From assembly GCA_026692885.1 (NCBI GenBank), contig JAPLNJ010000903.1:1-6670 (forward strand): 6,670 bases of DNA, given 5' to 3'. Under the pieces are notes generated by a model that had not been told where the DNA came from, did not search any database, and worked only from the letters and a program-made list of their open reading frames with translations. The position numbers and the translations under genes are program-made. The stretch is from Planctomycetota bacterium. GTDB lineage: Bacteria > Planctomycetota > Planctomycetia > Pirellulales > Pirellulaceae. This document shows positions 4,626 through 6,670 of the stretch, one piece after another; position 1 is the first letter of the stretch, and each line of letters begins with the position of its first letter.

Positions 4626-6545
4626 TCAGGGCATGGTGACCGACAGTTTGTGGAGGGTGCCCTGGAGGCGTTTCGCTCCGTCGTAGTCGTCCACGGTCAT
4701 CTTCGCATCGAAGCCGACGTTGAAGTCCTCGACGGGTTGTCCGGCGAGTAGGCCGGGGGCTCTTACGGACTCGGCGGACTGACCGTTCACCGACAGGGTG
4801 AGCAGCGCTTCGGGGGTGAGCTGGGCTCGCAGCGTCAGCCGGCCGACAGGGAGTTCCGCGGAAGTGATGCGGGTGATCTGCTGCCGGTGACGCACCGCGA
4901 ATACGGCGCGGTGGTCTTTCAGATACAGCGTGTACCCGATCGCCGAACCGCCATGGGCCACGATCACCACGTCCGCCGGTTGCGGCTCCACTTCGCAAGC
5001 GATCGTGAAGGCTCTTCCCGCGACCTGTGGTGCGCGGTCGGACGTGAGCGAGTCGCCGCTCTTCAGTGTGTCGAGAGCGACGGGCTTGGCGTCGGCGGGG
5101 ACCTGCCGCGCCGCGGTACGCCGAGGGTCTTCGGCCGGATAGAGCAGGACCGGGTCCTTGACCGCCCCGGCAGGCCGCCGCCCCGGCGGAGCCGGCCCGC
5201 CGATGTCGGCGTTCATGTTCGCCGCCAAATCCTGCAGACGCTTGACGACGTCCGGGTGTTGCGAGGCCACGTTCGTCTGCTCGCTGATCTCGTCGTCCAG
5301 GTTGTACAGCCGCGGCCCCTGGCCCGCGGCATCCGCGGCGGCTCCCTTGCCCATCGTTTCCGGTTGCGGACTGAGGGCCAGCTTCCACGGTCCTTGACGC
5401 ACGGCCTGCAGGGTATAGCCGGCAAAGTAGTAGTGGGCTTCGCGCGTCGGGGTGGTGCTCAGGCCGAGCAGCAGCGGGGCGATGTCGCGTCCGTCAATCA
5501 CGCGGTCCGCGGGCACCGTGCCGCCCGCCAATGTCACCAGCGTCGGGAGCAGATCAATCGTGCCGGCCACGGCATCGCAGGTCTTTCCGGGGGCGATCCG
5601 GCCGGGCCACCAGGCGATCGTCGGCTCGCGCACGCCACCTTCCCAGGTGCTACCTTTCCCGCCTCGCAACGGTCCGGCCTCGCCGCCGTCACGGCCCTTG
5701 ACCAGCCACGGCCCATTGTCGCCGGTGAAGATGACGAGCGTGTTTTCGGCGAGCTTTAGTTCCCGCAGCGTATCCAGCACGCGGCCGACGCTCGCGTCCA
5801 CTTCTTCCACCCAATCGCCGAAACGGCCGTTCGCCGATTTGCCCTGAAATGCGGCTCCCGGCGCAAGCGGCGTATGCACGGCCGTGTGCGGGAAGTACAG
5901 AAAGAACGGTTGCTCGCGATGCGTGCGGATGAATTTCACGGCTTCGTCGGTGTAACGTTCCGTCACTTTCGACTGCCCTTCGTCCGTCAGGAGTTCCGCC
6001 ACCTGGTCATCGCGCAGCAGCGGCACCACGCGCTCGCCGGTCGCGAGCGACTTGCGTTGCATGTCGTTGGAGTAGGGGATGCCCAGGTAATGATCAAAGC
6101 CTTGTTTGGTCGGCAGGAACTCTGGCTGATCTCCCAGGTGCCACTTGCCGATGCACATCGTGGCGTAGCCCTGCGTCTTGACCAGTTCGGCAATCGTGAA
6201 TTCTTGCGGGTTCAAGCCGTGGGCCTCGCCGGGGAAATAGACGCCTGGCACCGAGACCCGGGCCCCGTAGCAGCCGGTGAGCAATTGCGCGCGAGACACC
6301 GAACACACCGGAGCCGCGTAGAAGCTGGTCAGCTTCATCCCCTCCGCCGCCATGCGGTCGAGCTGCGGCGTGCGATTGAGCTTCGAGCCGAACGGCCCGA
6401 TGTCGCCATACCCCAAGTCATCGATGAAGATCACGACGAAGTTGGGCTTGGCGGCAGGCTGGGCCGCAGCGGCTGTGTAGGTTGCGATTGGTGGTGCCAG
6501 CAAGAGGGCGGCGAAGGCGAGCAGGATATGTTGTCGAGTAGGCAT
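4626..6545 (-). CDS. Secreted type I sulfatase (arylsulfatase A-like) with C-terminal extension
   Basis: This encodes 639 residues. The start is the ATG at 6545, with AAGGAG at 6554-6559 eight nt upstream and a signal peptide directly after it (hydrophobic residues 7-20, cleavage likely near residues 26-32). A longer frame from 6644 buries the signal and enters the intron-like sequence. The sulfatase domain (about 34-450) shows metal-binding IDDLGYGD (41-48), the active-site loop with Cys81 in CSVSRAQLLTG (81-91), GKWHLG (133-138; Lys134, His136), HTAVHTPL (220-227), FTGDNGPW (273-280; Asp276, Asn277) and GGKGSTWEGGVREP (295-308). Family members hydrolyse sulfate esters using formylglycine made from the active-site Cys or Ser. 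The motif here is CxVxR rather than CxPxR or CxAxR. Residues about 490-639 form an extra domain. Substrate is unknown; sulfated polysaccharide is inferred from family and neighbour. Confidence 0.93.
   Translation of the reverse strand: MPTRQHILLAFAALLLAPPIATYTAAAAQPAAKPNFVVIFIDDLGYGDIGPFGSKLNRTPQLDRMAAEGMKLTSFYAAPVCSVSRAQLLTGCYGARVSVPGVYFPGEAHGLNPQEFTIAELVKTQGYATMCIGKWHLGDQPEFLPTKQGFDHYLGIPYSNDMQRKSLATGERVVPLLRDDQVAELLTDEGQSKVTERYTDEAVKFIRTHREQPFFLYFPHTAVHTPLAPGAAFQGKSANGRFGDWVEEVDASVGRVLDTLRELKLAENTLVIFTGDNGPWLVKGRDGGEAGPLRGGKGSTWEGGVREPTIAWWPGRIAPGKTCDAVAGTIDLLPTLVTLAGGTVPADRVIDGRDIAPLLLGLSTTPTREAHYYFAGYTLQAVRQGPWKLALSPQPETMGKGAAADAAGQGPRLYNLDDEISEQTNVASQHPDVVKRLQDLAANMNADIGGPAPPGRRPAGAVKDPVLLYPAEDPRRTAARQVPADAKPVALDTLKSGDSLTSDRAPQVAGRAFTIACEVEPQPADVVIVAHGGSAIGYTLYLKDHRAVFAVRHRQQITRITSAELPVGRLTLRAQLTPEALLTLSVNGQSAESVRAPGLLAGQPVEDFNVGFDAKMTVDDYDGAKRLQGTLHKLSVTMP
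4629..5078 (-). other. C-terminal LamG/concanavalin-like extension of the sulfatase
   Basis: Residues about 490-639 follow the sulfatase fold after a Pro/Ala/Arg-rich linker (about 450-485). The pattern includes GRAFTIACEVEPQPADVVIVAHGG (510-533), GYTLYLKDHRAVFAVR (537-552), LTLSVNGQSAES (582-593) and FNVGFDAKMTVDDYDGAKRLQGTLHKLSV (608-636). Alternating strands, a 'sVNG' turn and a final 'G-x-L-x-K-L' strand are what I expect of LamG/concanavalin-like jelly rolls, which often bind glycans. The assignment is by eye. Confidence 0.5.
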
Positions 6546-6553
6546 AATATGGT

Positions 6554-6559
6554 CTCCTT
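6554..6559 (-). promoter_or_regulatory. Ribosome-binding site deciding the sulfatase start
   Basis: On the minus strand AAGGAG lies 8 nt before the ATG at 6545. It fixes the start 33 codons inside the longest open frame and puts the signal peptide at the true N-terminus. I see no convincing promoter in 6560-6626. Confidence 0.75.
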
Positions 6560-6626
6560 CGGTAGGTCTGGTTTGTATTCCCTGTTGCTCTTCTCTTTCG
6601 ATCTGAAGAGTGTCACAATATTCAAC

Positions 6627-6670
6627 CGTTGAAGGCGACTTCAACGCCCCTCACAGAACCGGACTTGTGA
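6627..6670 (-). ncRNA. Possible group II intron 3' end (domain V end and domain VI), cut by window edge
   Basis: Read on the minus strand, 6664-6656 gives GTCCGGTTC, followed by TGTGAGGGG (6655-6647), then a perfect 8-bp hairpin, CGTTGAAG-TCGC-CTTCAACG (6646-6627). In bacterial group II introns the catalytic domain V ends in G(U)(A/C)CGGUUC, followed by a short linker such as UGUGAGGGG and then the domain VI hairpin. Order, spacing and sequence fit. The 5' half of domain V (expected to start GAGCCGGA) would lie beyond the window. Downstream of the hairpin the sequence GTTGAATATTG does not show the usual UACUC-type 3' end, so it may be degenerate or I may have mis-recognised it. Confidence 0.45.

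Noticed and set aside
4470..4751. 93-residue plus-strand open frame
   Set aside because: It is translated hairpin repeat copy 2 running into the antisense of the sulfatase 3' end.
5874..6632. 252-residue plus-strand open frame
   Set aside because: It is antisense to the N-terminal half of the sulfatase, whose catalytic motifs clearly fix the coding strand.
6546..6644. 33-codon N-terminal extension of the sulfatase
   Set aside because: It would place the signal peptide internally and overlaps the intron-like hairpin. The start at 6545 has AAGGAG at good spacing.

Overview
The window looks like a chromosomal accessory stretch of a GC-rich environmental bacterium, most likely a planctomycete (Planctomycetota). 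Four things suggest this together: a secreted sulfatase, a secreted parallel beta-helix polysaccharide-active protein, a DUF4058 protein, and dense short palindromic intergenic repeats of a kind I associate with planctomycete genomes, including one that reads as 'QARRASEW' when translated. The taxonomic call is inference; there is no rRNA or phylogenetic marker.

Layout: (1) 1-221 is a gene-free cluster of nested and tandem palindromes. (2) 346-1143 (+) encodes a 265-residue DUF4058 protein. (3) 1248-3830 (+) encodes an 860-residue exported beta-helix protein resembling the GH141-type / pectate-lyase-like group, with what looks like a carbohydrate-binding module spliced into its N-terminal part. 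(4) 3831-4625 has no credible gene. It holds a nested inverted-repeat element (4069-4257), an inverted pair of a second hairpin repeat (4281-4393 and 4487-4570), and a 15-bp perfect inverted repeat (3948-3962 / 4579-4593) that brackets both. (5) 4626-6545 (-) encodes a 639-residue exported type I sulfatase with a C-terminal beta-sandwich-like extension. (6) 6627-6670, read on the minus strand, resembles the last part of a group II intron (end of domain V, linker, domain VI hairpin) running off the window edge.

The beta-helix protein and the sulfatase converge on the repeat-filled spacer. Both carry export signals and both look built to act on complex, probably sulfated, polysaccharide outside the cytoplasm; joint action is inference from context. 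The DUF4058 gene lies 104 bp upstream of the beta-helix gene on the same strand and may be cotranscribed with it, but nothing ties its function to glycan use.

I found no convincing new multi-gene system. The most unusual material is the intergenic repeat architecture, the non-canonical sulfatase active-site motif (C-S-V-S-R instead of C-x-P/A-x-R), and the possible intron remnant at the right edge.
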